Source: a virus. From it: 64,000 nt of DNA. Below are positions 49,506-56,694 of this stretch, in pieces (position 1 is the stretch's first letter; each line of letters opens with the position of its first letter). The notes under the pieces are model-generated. The model was not told the origin of the DNA. It ran no database searches and worked only from the letters and a program-made list of their open reading frames with translations. Where the stretch lies: positions 33,954-97,953 of the IMG/VR virus record IMGVR_UViG_3300029955_000008; one strand, 5' to 3'. The translations under genes were made by a program, and so were the position numbers.

Positions 49506-49671
49506 TATTCTTTTCCAACTTATTAATCCGCTTTTCCAACATAAACACTTTCTTCTGAAGTTTCTCTAAAGGAGTTTCTCTTGCTTTAACTCTGTCCCTG
49601 CAGTCCGAGCAATACGAAAAGTGGGGAAGTAACCAAACTTCCTGACAACATGAGCATAGGTGTTGTTGCAT
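49489..49671 (-). CDS. Zinc-finger plus coiled-coil small protein
   Basis: 60 residues from ATG 49671; GGAGGGG lies before it and overlaps the SLOG gene's end (TAATG). CSCC and CSDC pairs 14 apart form a ribbon, followed by a 30-residue coiled coil (LEKLQKKVFMLEKRINKLEK). An adaptor or regulator is likely. Confidence 0.6.
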   Translation of the reverse strand: MQQHLCSCCQEVWLLPHFSYCSDCRDRVKARETPLEKLQKKVFMLEKRINKLEKNNDSKT

Positions 49672-50006
49672 TACCCCTCCACCCTCAAAACAATCATATT
49701 CATTTCGCATGCATATTGTACGCAATTAGCGGTGCCTCTACCGCCTGGGAAGGCAACGACTACGGCGTCTGGATGAGCTTTTAACATCTCCACGTTCCTA
49801 ATAGGTCCAGCTGCTTTCCCATGTTTTTCCCAATCTGCTGACATCGTAACGCATTCGATTTTATAAAATTCTGCATACATTCTAGCCAACCGATCGGCTC
49901 CAAATGCGCCACCTTGGACAATCATAGTTGGTTTAAATAGGTCCAATACATCGTCTACCATATTTGCGTCGCTATAATCTCTGCCGCCGGTTACAATTAC
50001 TTTCAT
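49671..50006 (-). CDS. SLOG-family (DUF2493/YspA-like) protein
   Basis: 111 residues. The Rossmann-like SLOG signature is clear: VIVTGGRDYSDANMVDDVLD, then IVQGGAFGADRLARMYAE, and FPGGRGTANCV, typical of nucleotide-sensing domains. SLOG proteins bind nucleotides or derived signals and appear in anti-phage and phage genes. Overlaps both neighbours. Confidence 0.8.
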   Translation of the reverse strand: MKVIVTGGRDYSDANMVDDVLDLFKPTMIVQGGAFGADRLARMYAEFYKIECVTMSADWEKHGKAAGPIRNVEMLKAHPDAVVVAFPGGRGTANCVQYACEMNMIVLRVEG

Positions 50007-50242
50007 TTTACCACACCTCTAATGGGATGACTGAATTCATGATAGGGTTCCAAACAAGTCGCTCTCATGCCCTGAAGTCTGGAACTTCCCTCAAAATGTC
50101 TTGCTAAGGCTTTATGAAAGGCGTCGTGAATCAATTCACTATATAGTCCTTCGAAACTAACGGCTTCCGTTGTACACCACTTTCCGCTTTCTTTCCAAAA
50201 ATCTACCCTGCACATATAGGGATCTCTGCTATAATTGCTCAT
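50003..50242 (-). CDS. Hypothetical protein
   Basis: 79 residues from ATG 50242 with AGAGGTGG upstream. A mostly alpha/beta soluble protein (YMCRVDFWKESGKWCTTEAV). It opens the operon behind the promoter at 50258-50286. Not recognised. Confidence 0.55.
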   Translation of the reverse strand: MSNYSRDPYMCRVDFWKESGKWCTTEAVSFEGLYSELIHDAFHKALARHFEGSSRLQGMRATCLEPYHEFSHPIRGVVK

Positions 50243-50257
50243 ATCCACCTCTTATCC

Positions 50258-50286
50258 AGCCTACCATAGCTGTTTTGGGATGTCAA
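50258..50286 (-). promoter_or_regulatory. sigma70-like promoter, ATAGTTCTTGAC type
   Basis: TTGACA (50281-50286), 17-base spacer, TAGGCT (50258-50263) on the minus strand. The bases before the -35 read GATAGTTC, shared with the promoters near 54340, 57310 and 58642. Confidence 0.6.
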
Positions 50287-50289
50287 GAA

Positions 50290-50466
50290 CTATCTACGAC
50301 CGTATGAAACGCCAAGTAAAAACATCGCCATATGCGGTACCACGCTTTTGATACTTTCAAAAACCGCTTCGGTCCCGTTTTTAACCATAAATACTTCGGC
50401 CACGCAAGCCACTAAGTACATGAAGGCGAGGAAGGCTAGTGCTGATTTGGTGAAACCGTCGTTCAT
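50290..50466 (-). CDS. Small membrane protein
   Basis: 58 residues from ATG 50466 (ATGA overlap with the phosphoesterase). Two helices (SALAFLAFMYLVACVAEVF and VVPHMAMFLLGVSYG). It is the last gene before the next promoter. Role unknown. Confidence 0.6.
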   Translation of the reverse strand: MNDGFTKSALAFLAFMYLVACVAEVFMVKNGTEAVFESIKSVVPHMAMFLLGVSYGRR

Positions 50467-51200
50467 TCCACGTTCTCCTGTTCCACAACGATCATCTCTG
50501 GGTATTGCAGGGCAATAAGCCTGCCATAAGGTTCTCGTTTGAAGTAAGCGCCACCATCTATGCAAGCGAAGTGTTCCTTCACGGTGGCGCCACCACGCTG
50601 TGGAGTATGGCCATAAACTGAGTAAATTCCTTCTATTTTCGCAGGGTAAGGTGTCCGTTCCCAAAGCAGATTATCTCTAAACTGTGGACTGTCATGGGGA
50701 TATTCGTCCCAAGCATAGGCAGCGGTGCTATGGCTAACCAAGAGATAGTCGCCTTTGGCGTTCCGGCAATCCTTATATTCGATATAAACTGGTAACGTCT
50801 TCATCCAAGCCAGATGTTCTTTAAGTGCGGCGATGTCGTAGGGCCTGGTTTTAACGATCTCTCCTGAAGCCATCTCTTCGGTGGCATCGATTCGATAGCT
50901 CTCCAAGCACCGATCGCCGCCATTCATTTCCCAAATCCCGTGGTAGTGATCAGTAAATGCGTGCTGGGTTCCATCTGGTTTAGTGCGGAATTGGAGTTCG
51001 TCGATCATCATTTGTTCGTGGTTGCCAACCACGCAATCGTAGCCGCCGTTCTTTACGAATTCCACGACTTTGCGTGAATCCAAACCGCGATCCACGAGAT
51101 CTCCCGCAAACGTGATAGGAACTTCTGGTGGAAGCTTGGCAACAAGGGCCATTAGGGTTTTGTAGGTGCCATGGACATCCGAAATAACGATTCTACTCAT
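50463..51200 (-). CDS. Metallophosphoesterase (PP2A/PrpA-like)
   Basis: 245 residues from ATG 51200 with AAGGA. Calcineurin-like motifs in order: ISDVHGTYKT (DxH), FAGDLVDRGLDS (GDxxDRG), VVGNHEQMM (GNHE), and later VSHSTAA and GHTPQRGG. These give the bimetal site for phosphoester hydrolysis. Phage homologues such as lambda PP221 are Ser/Thr phosphatases; substrate here is unknown. Confidence 0.9.
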   Translation of the reverse strand: MSRIVISDVHGTYKTLMALVAKLPPEVPITFAGDLVDRGLDSRKVVEFVKNGGYDCVVGNHEQMMIDELQFRTKPDGTQHAFTDHYHGIWEMNGGDRCLESYRIDATEEMASGEIVKTRPYDIAALKEHLAWMKTLPVYIEYKDCRNAKGDYLLVSHSTAAYAWDEYPHDSPQFRDNLLWERTPYPAKIEGIYSVYGHTPQRGGATVKEHFACIDGGAYFKREPYGRLIALQYPEMIVVEQENVE

Positions 51201-51399
51201 AAAATCCTTCAACGGTTATGTGTGGAACAGATAGAGGATGGGGTGGTGGAAATGCTCCAAATGGATTTCCTCTCAGTTTCTCAACTTCTTCAATCAGTTC
51301 CATCACCTGTAGAAACTCGGCGTAATGTCCGTAACTCCTGGCTTTGGCCTTGAGTAGGTCTAGCCCTTCTTGTGTGCTTAAGTCAATTTTCTTGCTCAT
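51193..51399 (-). CDS. Hypothetical protein
   Basis: 68 residues; a helical first half (DLLKAKARSYGHYAEFLQVM) and a Pro-rich end (GAFPPPHPLSVPH). Overlaps the phosphoesterase by eight bases. Unknown. Confidence 0.5.
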   Translation of the reverse strand: MSKKIDLSTQEGLDLLKAKARSYGHYAEFLQVMELIEEVEKLRGNPFGAFPPPHPLSVPHITVEGFYE

Positions 51400-51734
51400 T
51401 GTTTTTCCTTCTTCTGTTCCTTAGCTGGCTTCCCCAGTCTTTTCCTTACCGGTTCCATTTCTTTCTCCCAAAGACTATAACTGTCTAAATTAGAGTCGAC
51501 TCTAATTTTCGCCGATTGAGCCAGACCGTCTTCGGGGTCGAAATCAACCATGTCCATAATCTTCCCACCATGCTTTTCAGCTAGTGCGTTGTAGTCGCGC
51601 TCGATATAATCATACATAGAATCTTCTAAAACCGGTGCCGCCAAGACGTAATAACGATATCGATGCTCAAGTAGGCGGCCATAATAGAGTTCTAGGTAAG
51701 CAGTCATTTCTTCGGGAGTTAAGTCGTCGATCAT
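51396..51734 (-). CDS. LigA adenylation subdomain Ia-like protein
   Basis: 112 residues. LLEHRYRYYVLAAPVLEDSM YDYIERDYNAL fits the Ia domain of NAD-dependent DNA ligase, which binds the NMN half of NAD (pattern HNYRYYVLDxPxISDxEYD). There is no KxDG nucleotidyltransferase core, OB fold or HhH, so it is not a ligase by itself. The C-terminus is Lys-rich. It could bind NAD, modulate host LigA or be a domain remnant. Confidence 0.65.
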   Translation of the reverse strand: MIDDLTPEEMTAYLELYYGRLLEHRYRYYVLAAPVLEDSMYDYIERDYNALAEKHGGKIMDMVDFDPEDGLAQSAKIRVDSNLDSYSLWEKEMEPVRKRLGKPAKEQKKEKQ

Positions 51735-51862
51735 TTAATACTCACTAATGCTTTTAATGGCACATAGCTTGGATGTCTTATCCCGTATTCGTTGATTTCC
51801 TCCGGCGTAACCTCATTATAATAAAATTTACAATAAGCTAGGTGTGCGGCTTGATGAATCAT
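51731..51862 (-). CDS. Short hypothetical protein
   Basis: 43 residues (MIHQAAHLAYCKFYYNEVTP...). Coupled at both ends by ATGA overlaps, which is the main support. GAGAAC precedes the ATG. Alpha-helical start; unknown. Confidence 0.5.
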   Translation of the reverse strand: MIHQAAHLAYCKFYYNEVTPEEINEYGIRHPSYVPLKALVSIK

Positions 51863-51972
51863 GTTCTCATTCTTTTTGGTTTTGGGTATCTTAAGTTACT
51901 CTTGGTAAAGTCAGAGATTTCAGTATTTATATAGCTTTCCATAAGTTCTTGGAGCCGCTCTGCGCTTCTCAT
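51859..51972 (-). CDS. Short basic hypothetical protein
   Basis: 37 residues (MRSAERLQELMESYINTEIS...). ATGA overlaps on both sides and a GAAGAGG site. Very short, so confidence rests on coupling. Confidence 0.45.
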   Translation of the reverse strand: MRSAERLQELMESYINTEISDFTKSNLRYPKPKRMRT

Positions 51973-52220
51973 ACCTCTTCTTCCCCTAATCCCTCTAATT
52001 CTTCCATGGTAATCTCCAACCACTTGGCGCTGGGGATCTCTTTTAGACGGAGGAGTTCTTTGGCTTTCTGAAACCCCGCCCTATAGGCATCGTACAGACT
52101 ACATCCACAAAACATATAGATGTGCTCTCCAAAGGGAGTTCCTGGTACTGTGCGCTGGCAAAGACAATCGTCGCCATTTTCATGACAATGGGCTTCGGCT
52201 AGCTTGTCTATGAGTTTCAT
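51969..52220 (-). CDS. Cys-rich hypothetical protein
   Basis: 83 residues. N-terminal Cys/His cluster (CHENGDDCLCQRT ... FCGC, residues about 12-40) may bind zinc; C-terminal acidic helix (ITMEELEGLGEEEV). Coupled by ATGA to the next gene. Confidence 0.55.
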   Translation of the reverse strand: MKLIDKLAEAHCHENGDDCLCQRTVPGTPFGEHIYMFCGCSLYDAYRAGFQKAKELLRLKEIPSAKWLEITMEELEGLGEEEV

Positions 52221-52402
52221 TCATCCTCCAATTCAAACCGTTTCAATGCTTCTTCTTTCCAGGCCAAGGTTTCTTCGTTACTAATCTCCAATTGTTCTCT
52301 GAGATAATCGATTTCAGCTAAAAGTTCTTTAGTCATTTGCGCTTGATTTAAAGATGCAAGTTCTCTAATTTCAGCTTCTCTCTCTGATGATAGTCTGCTC
52401 AT
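52217..52402 (-). CDS. Coiled-coil small protein
   Basis: 61 residues, almost one helix with heptads (IRELASLNQAQMTKELLAEI, YLREQLEISNEE). Four-base overlaps at both ends. Unknown. Confidence 0.55.
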   Translation of the reverse strand: MSRLSSEREAEIRELASLNQAQMTKELLAEIDYLREQLEISNEETLAWKEEALKRFELEDE

Positions 52403-52767
52403 TTCTTACATCCTTTCTCACACTTTTTATTAAATTTAACAATTAACTCCACATCTGCATCCCAGCTTATCACTTTTGGAAAATTAGAGCAAGCCATATC
52501 ATATCTTTTCGATGTTTCTTCTAATAACAGAGCCACGGATACCGCACATATTTTAGAACAATTGGAAATTTTTTCTTTAAGAATTCCTTCTACTTCTGCG
52601 ATATCTTCGGTATTATGGGGAATGTCGGAAACCGGAGTCTCTGGTTTTGGCTCGCAATCCACCAACTGTTGCCCCATAAAAGCTCGGGTCCCGTTAGAGA
52701 ATTCGCAACGGTCCTTGTCTGTACAACCACATGCTGCTAGGAGTAGTAAAAGAATTAAGTATCTCAT
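52399..52767 (-). CDS. Lipoprotein with conserved Cys
   Basis: 122 residues. Signal peptide with lipobox LLLAAC (Cys13), then a Cys-rich mature domain with eight or so Cys and helices (ILKEKISNCSKICAVSVALL). Envelope localisation is likely. Function unknown; candidate exclusion factor. Coupled to both neighbours. Confidence 0.65.
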   Translation of the reverse strand: MRYLILLLLLAACGCTDKDRCEFSNGTRAFMGQQLVDCEPKPETPVSDIPHNTEDIAEVEGILKEKISNCSKICAVSVALLLEETSKRYDMACSNFPKVISWDADVELIVKFNKKCEKGCKK

Positions 52768-52949
52768 TTGTCCTTCTCATCTTCGAATACAGGCGTCCAG
52801 TACAGTGTGGGGCAATTTTTGATAGAATCGTGGAATTGTTTTCTCATGATCCTCATTTCCCATTCTTCTCTGGCACTAATGGTCTTTACAAAGGAACCTA
52901 TTACTTCTCCATCGCCGTTTTTAATTTCAAAAAGAGTAATGGTTTTCAT
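52764..52949 (-). CDS. Hypothetical small protein
   Basis: 61 residues: beta start (TITLFEIKNGDGEVIGSFVK) then a helix (EEWEMRIMRKQFHDSIKN). Overlaps neighbours by four bases each. Not recognised. Confidence 0.5.
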   Translation of the reverse strand: MKTITLFEIKNGDGEVIGSFVKTISAREEWEMRIMRKQFHDSIKNCPTLYWTPVFEDEKDK

Positions 52950-53125
52950 CCCTCTCTCCTCTTCTTATTCATGCATTTCTCACAATAATAGGCGTTACAA
53001 ACTTCGTTATCGCTAACCCAATGCGTACCAAACTCGCTTAGCTGTCCGCAAGCGCAGAGATCGTCGGGATTTATGACCCCAAAATTAGCAGCTATAGACT
53101 CTTCGGGGTTGTATACGGCGATCAT
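52946..53125 (-). CDS. Zinc-ribbon-like small protein
   Basis: 59 residues from ATG 53125 (ATGA overlap). CACG and CEKC pairs with a nearby Cys (DDLCACGQ ... VCNAYYCEKCM) give a zinc site. Unknown partner. Confidence 0.55.
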   Translation of the reverse strand: MIAVYNPEESIAANFGVINPDDLCACGQLSEFGTHWVSDNEVCNAYYCEKCMNKKRREG

Positions 53126-53493
53126 TCCACACCAAAATCCTGTAAGCACTGGCGAACCAATACCAAACTAACCCTAAGTAGATCTACCTTTTCTTCTCCG
53201 GTCATGCGATCTCCGTAAATATTTACGGTGTCAGTGAGTCCCATTGCTAGATTCTTAACTGGTCCGTGGCCTTCGATAAATTCTTTTAGTGTTTTCATAC
53301 CAGCTCTAGGATCCGGATCCACGGGAATGATTTTGCCGATCACCAAAAAGTCAACCCAGTAACCCTCCATTGGATCCGGATGGGCCTTCAAAAACTTGGT
53401 TACAAAGGTCTTTGCGGACTTCAGACTTTTGAAGAGTTTGAGTTTGGGCGTGGAGTCGTCCACGTAGTGGACATATGTTTTATTTTTCTTCAT
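53122..53493 (-). CDS. Hypothetical protein
   Basis: 123 residues from ATG 53493, which has GGAGGA nearby. Lys-rich first half (YVDDSTPKLKLFKSLKSAKT), second half helical and hydrophobic (KVDLLRVSLVLVRQCLQDFG). Unknown domain. Confidence 0.5.
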   Translation of the reverse strand: MKKNKTYVHYVDDSTPKLKLFKSLKSAKTFVTKFLKAHPDPMEGYWVDFLVIGKIIPVDPDPRAGMKTLKEFIEGHGPVKNLAMGLTDTVNIYGDRMTGEEKVDLLRVSLVLVRQCLQDFGVE

Positions 53494-53698
53494 TGTCTTC
53501 CTCCAAAACTTCCAACAAAATATCTGCGGCTGAAACCACATGCTTTGCCCAGCTCTTTAGCTGGCCATCGCTATCCGATGCATTGATGGTCCTGGCATAA
53601 ATATCCATAGCTAGGTATTCTCGTTTGGTGAGTCCATCTTCTACCCTATATATGTTGCCAACGCCAGTTTCTTGGGGGAACGCTGATTTATTTTTCAT
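53480..53698 (-). CDS. Conserved phage small protein (GLTKREYLA type)
   Basis: 72 residues. The pattern NKSAFPQ... DGLTKREYLAMDIYA... AADILLEVL is common in many unrelated phages, usually annotated only as a phage protein. Overlaps neighbours. Function unknown. Confidence 0.6.
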   Translation of the reverse strand: MKNKSAFPQETGVGNIYRVEDGLTKREYLAMDIYARTINASDSDGQLKSWAKHVVSAADILLEVLEEDNEEK

Positions 53699-53859
53699 CC
53701 AATCTCCGTTTCATCAAAAGTCTTAACTGCATTCTTAAGCTCATCGAATTTAAACCCATTGAAAGGCCATTCGGTATGATATTCATAGGTTTGTACAAAA
53801 GTTCGAGCTGTCTTAATTATAGCTTTGATTTGTAGCCATTCCTCTCTAGTTAGTTCCAT
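53695..53859 (-). CDS. Short hypothetical protein
   Basis: 54 residues (MELTREEWLQIKAIIKTART...). AAGGAAG precedes the ATG, and the stop overlaps the next start by four bases. Helical with an aromatic centre. Unknown. Confidence 0.55.
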   Translation of the reverse strand: MELTREEWLQIKAIIKTARTFVQTYEYHTEWPFNGFKFDELKNAVKTFDETEIG

Positions 53860-53983
53860 GCTCTTCCTTCCATTCCTGACATTCTTCCTCTTTCATTTTT
53901 AAATAACAATCCTCACAATAATACTCGCTGCCATCGTAATAAAAATTCGCGCCTTCAAGACCACAGCCGGGGCAGTTGGTCAT
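53846..53983 (-). CDS. Mini zinc-ribbon protein
   Basis: 45 residues from ATG 53983, with GGAAGGG upstream (the longer reading overlaps the neighbour and lacks an SD). CPGC and CEDC pairs (residues 4-26) and an acidic helical tail. Likely a small adaptor. Confidence 0.6.
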   Translation of the reverse strand: MTNCPGCGLEGANFYYDGSEYYCEDCYLKMKEEECQEWKEEHGTN

Positions 53984-53984
53984 A

Positions 53985-54299
53985 TTAAACCCTTCCCTCT
54001 CCACGACATTTATAACAACCACTAGTTGCAGAATGGACTGGCCCATAGGTAGTAATGCTGCCGCTTCCATTACATTCGCGACAAATTATTTTATTTCGTT
54101 CTTTATAAAGTTTATCTTCAAGTGACTTGATCTCTTCCCGCATAGGATTAGAGATGCAATCGTAGCCATGAGACATGCTATAATTGTCGTGAGCACCAGC
54201 CACCCATGAGGCAACTATATTTAGCTGCTCTTTGGTCACAACTAGGCCTGCATCCTCGAAAGCCTCTGCGATGCAATCTGTCCAATAGTCACTGGCCAT
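53985..54299 (-). CDS. DnaJ-type zinc-finger protein
   Basis: 104 residues from ATG 54299 (GGAGGAG upstream). The N-terminal 70 residues are helical; the end has CRECNGSGSITT and CYKCRGEG, the CxxCxGxG modules of DnaJ central domains, without a J domain. It may bind unfolded protein or nucleic acid. It heads the longest coupled operon, down to 50290. Confidence 0.65.
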   Translation of the reverse strand: MASDYWTDCIAEAFEDAGLVVTKEQLNIVASWVAGAHDNYSMSHGYDCISNPMREEIKSLEDKLYKERNKIICRECNGSGSITTYGPVHSATSGCYKCRGEGRV

Positions 54300-54338
54300 A
54301 CCTTCTCCTCCGCCCACTGTCTCACAAGGCCTGGCGGA

Positions 54339-54352
54339 AGTCAAGAACTATT
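54339..54352 (-). promoter_or_regulatory. Promoter -35 of ATAGTTCTTGAC type
   Basis: On the minus strand AATAGTTCTTGACT (-35 TTGACT at 54339-54344) shares its 5' context with three other promoters. The -10 here is poor (GACAGT at 17 bases), so it may need an activator. Confidence 0.4.
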
Positions 54353-54382
54353 TTATTAAGGGATTGTTAAATCAGGACACTT

Positions 54383-54403
54383 ATCTGGACACTGTGTCCA
54401 GAT
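54383..54403. promoter_or_regulatory. 21-base perfect inverted repeat
   Basis: ATCTGGACA-CTG-TGTCCAGAT is a perfect palindrome with a three-base centre. GGACAC recurs just left at 54375-54380. No T-run follows, so an operator is more likely than a terminator. It abuts the stop of the DUF2384-like frame and sits about 30 bases upstream of the -35 at 54339. Confidence 0.5.
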
Positions 54404-54627
54404 TAAGAAGGCGGTGGTCCATTCTCTTCCATAGCCCCAACCACAAACTTGGCTACTTTTTGAAGACCGGCTTCTCCTCGAATGGCGATAAGATCGGATG
54501 GCGACATGTTTCCAAAGTGAGGATTGTCGGTTAGCAGCCAAAACGCGATCTTCGCCGGATCATCCTTAAAGAATTCAGCGAGACCGGTTGCGATGGCGGT
54601 TATTGGGGAGTCGATCGTTTGGAGTCC
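54403..54627 (-). CDS. MbcA/ParS/Xre (DUF2384-like) domain fragment without a start codon
   Basis: The frame (74 residues at most) encodes LAEFFKDDPAKIAFWLLTDN, PHFGNMSPSDL, RGEAGLQKVAKFVVGAMEEN: the toxin-binding domain of MbcA/ParS-type antitoxins. No ATG, GTG or TTG lies before the domain. The frame opens within the end of the lipoprotein gene at 54600; an ATC after AGGA at 54610 region or a frameshift could start it. It could be a remnant, or expressed by non-standard initiation. Confidence 0.45.
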   Translation of the reverse strand, partial: GLQTIDSPITAIATGLAEFFKDDPAKIAFWLLTDNPHFGNMSPSDLIAIRGEAGLQKVAKFVVGAMEENGPPPS

Positions 54628-54857
54628 TTATACAGATCTTCGACAGCCTTCATAGTTTTATCAGCATCGAAACCGTTTTGGTTGCACATATAGGCGATCC
54701 CGAATTCCGCATAAGCTACGTCTGCTGGAGATTTATCTTTTACGCTGTCGTCGAAATCAATTCTTTGCTTGATCTCTTTCCTACAAGAGTCCAAAGTGGG
54801 TCGGGGCTTAATGGTAGCACAAGCAAATAAGAAGGGGAGCAAGAGTAGGTATTTCAT
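54600..54857 (-). CDS. Lipoprotein
   Basis: 85 residues. Hydrophobic start with lipobox FLFAC (Cys13), then a charged helical domain with two Cys (SCRKEIKQRIDF, AYMCNQNG). Probably an outer-membrane or inner-membrane lipoprotein. Not recognised. Followed by the DUF2384-like frame overlapping its 3' end. Confidence 0.6.
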   Translation of the reverse strand: MKYLLLLPFLFACATIKPRPTLDSCRKEIKQRIDFDDSVKDKSPADVAYAEFGIAYMCNQNGFDADKTMKAVEDLYKDSKRSTPQ

Positions 54858-54866
54858 ATATTCTAC

Positions 54867-55064
54867 TTAAACCTTGATAATGTCTTTTTTAAAGAATAGC
54901 TTAGCGCCTCCAATAACGATGCCGAAAGCACCAAAAACTAGAGCCAGGAGCCCGATATACCATTTCTTACGGAAGCCCAGAACGGCTCCGTAGATATGAA
55001 GCGCAAATAAACCCAAGGCCAGTGCTAGCATTCCTAGAACAAAAACAGCTGATACCAAAGTCAT
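54867..55064 (-). CDS. Small membrane protein
   Basis: 65 residues with two long hydrophobic helices (SAVFVLGMLALALGLFALHI and YIGLLALVFGAFGIVIGG) and a Lys-rich end. GGAGG upstream. A TATGATATA box lies about 20 bases further upstream. Holin-like topology possible, unproven. Confidence 0.6.
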   Translation of the reverse strand: MTLVSAVFVLGMLALALGLFALHIYGAVLGFRKKWYIGLLALVFGAFGIVIGGAKLFFKKDIIKV

Positions 55065-55089
55065 AAATTAATCCTCCATTTGTTGTATA

Positions 55090-55215
55090 TCATAGACCAC
55101 AGATGACATAATCGGATATTCCAAAATTGGAAAGCGTCTTCTCAGAGGCCTCAATAATACAATCCTCGCATATATCTGCGACTAGTTCTAGTTTGTGTTT
55201 AATACAAATGGCCAT
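55090..55215 (-). CDS. Short Cys-rich hypothetical protein
   Basis: 41 residues; C-x14-C-x2-C pattern (AICIKHKLELVADICEDCII) suggests a small zinc or redox site. Its ATG overlaps the preceding stop by one base (TAATG), with GGAAAG upstream. Unknown. Confidence 0.5.
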   Translation of the reverse strand: MAICIKHKLELVADICEDCIIEASEKTLSNFGISDYVICGL

Positions 55216-55535
55216 TAGCTATCTTTCCTCTTCATTTCAACATAGAAGGTCCAAACCTGAAGTTTTTCTTTATACAGACTTAGTATTAAGTCCCATTTGG
55301 TTTTCCAAGAATCGTTATTTAAAACCAAGGCATATATTGAAGATCTATAAAATTGAACATTGGCTAGCTGATCTCTTAGAAAGGGGTCGGTTTCGGCTTC
55401 GACTTCCATGGCCTTCAAATAGGTCTCAATTTCTTTGATAAACTCGGTTTTAAGACGAAGCTCTTGGCCATCAGATAATATGGTCAACATTCTGGAGAAT
55501 TGGGTAAAGTAAGGGGAGACTTCTAGGGTTTTCAT
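55215..55535 (-). CDS. Hypothetical helical protein
   Basis: 106 residues, all-helical (LTILSDGQELRLKTEFIKEI, DLILSLYKEKLQVWTF). Not recognised. In the same coupled operon as the two flanking genes. Confidence 0.5.
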   Translation of the reverse strand: MKTLEVSPYFTQFSRMLTILSDGQELRLKTEFIKEIETYLKAMEVEAETDPFLRDQLANVQFYRSSIYALVLNNDSWKTKWDLILSLYKEKLQVWTFYVEMKRKDS

Positions 55536-55946
55536 TTAAACCTCGACCTTGTGCGACCGGCAGTACCTAAACTTCTTACCCGCGCACTCGTTATCCACGA
55601 CTTCACATTGGCTGTGATCGGAGCCGCTGGAGACCTTGACTTCGATGGGCATGTTGTCGATACCTGTTGGAATTCGAAAATTGACATTGAGAGCGGCGTG
55701 GTATTGACCGCTATAGCCGCCCTGAACAGAGGGGGAGCCGAGGGTAAATATAGAGGTTCCGGCTGCAAAATCAAAAGAACTAGCCCAAAATTGGTTGCCC
55801 ACATATACACTGTGGTCCGAGCTGCGAATTACATCGGATATAGACTCAAAAAAATAAATTCCTGCATTAATTTCAGTAATTACAGCTCTAAAAGGTAAAA
55901 AAGCTTTTGAGCTTAGTTCTAGTATTCCGATGTCTCCTATTTGCAT
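55536..55946 (-). CDS. Hypothetical protein with zinc-like C-terminus
   Basis: 136 residues from ATG after AAAGGA. Beta-rich first 90 residues (IGDIGILELSSKAFLPFRAV), then CEVVDNECAGKKFRYCRSHK, a Cys/His cluster with a YCRxCK-like ending seen in other phage proteins. Unknown. Confidence 0.55.
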   Translation of the reverse strand: MQIGDIGILELSSKAFLPFRAVITEINAGIYFFESISDVIRSSDHSVYVGNQFWASSFDFAAGTSIFTLGSPSVQGGYSGQYHAALNVNFRIPTGIDNMPIEVKVSSGSDHSQCEVVDNECAGKKFRYCRSHKVEV

Positions 55947-55948
55947 AA

Positions 55949-56311
55949 TTATCCTTTCAATAATGGCATCGTCGCCACTAATACTGTTAAATGTAAGGCT
56001 TGATCGACGCCGATGACGGCGAAAAAGTTGTGAACTTGTTTTTCAGCCCAGAGGCGCTTGGTGATGCGGGAAGTGATGTAGTCTGTTGCGAAGTGGGCCA
56101 AGCCGTTAACTAAGACGTAGGCGGAGGTAGCACCCACTGAATAGGGTCCGACAAAGATCTGAGAGAAACGAAGAGCCAGCCACATCCAAAACATGTAACT
56201 AACAATATGTCGGGCTAGCCAATAGTTTGAGCTGCTCTTGTTCTTGGCTTGTTGGTCGGTTTGCATGAAGAAGTCGGCGAAACAATGGGCCCAGATTAAG
56301 ACGTAAATCAT
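55949..56311 (-). CDS. DUF3307 membrane protein
   Basis: 120 residues with three or four membrane helices. The family's H-x2-ADFFMQT start (AHCFADFFMQTDQQAKNK), the central HI, and the AHFATDYITSRITKRL...HNFFAVIGVDQALH pattern match DUF3307, found in many phages and bacteria with no known function. Overlaps the next gene by four bases. Confidence 0.75.
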   Translation of the reverse strand: MIYVLIWAHCFADFFMQTDQQAKNKSSSNYWLARHIVSYMFWMWLALRFSQIFVGPYSVGATSAYVLVNGLAHFATDYITSRITKRLWAEKQVHNFFAVIGVDQALHLTVLVATMPLLKG

Positions 56312-56694
56312 GGCTTCACCTCGGCTTTAATAACGGCGATGTTAACGATGGGAATATAAGCGCAGAGTCCGTCGTCTTTGTAATAGCCATCCCTAAACAC
56401 CGAGTATTCTATGAAATTCTCCACACGTTCCTGGCTGTCATAGAGTTCGGTTTCCCAGCCGAAGCCATTGTTCCGAGTTCGGGCTTCTGGTTCAAAGGTG
56501 TCGGTGTAATGGACATGGCCGTCTTTTCGAATAATAACGGCTCTATAACGAGGTTTGGCTTTCTCCTCTGCTATCCAAGCCGATTCTCCTTTTTTACATA
56601 GCTGGTAAGCGCGTTTGTCATCTCTGCTATCTTTGATACAGGCCCAGACGATGACGGCGATGAGAAAGACGGCGACGGCGAGGATGTAGGTCAT
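56308..56694 (-). CDS. Membrane-anchored hypothetical protein
   Basis: 128 residues: one N-terminal helix (YILAVAVFLIAVIVWACI) and a soluble beta-rich domain (YRAVIIRKDGHVHYTDTF). Overlaps both neighbours by four bases. Unknown. Confidence 0.55.
   Translation of the reverse strand: MTYILAVAVFLIAVIVWACIKDSRDDKRAYQLCKKGESAWIAEEKAKPRYRAVIIRKDGHVHYTDTFEPEARTRNNGFGWETELYDSQERVENFIEYSVFRDGYYKDDGLCAYIPIVNIAVIKAEVKP

Noticed and set aside
54356-54541. 61-codon minus frame with RSYRHSRRSRSSKSS
   Set aside because: Arg/Ser composition typical of an off-frame reading of the DUF2384-like domain, which occupies another frame.
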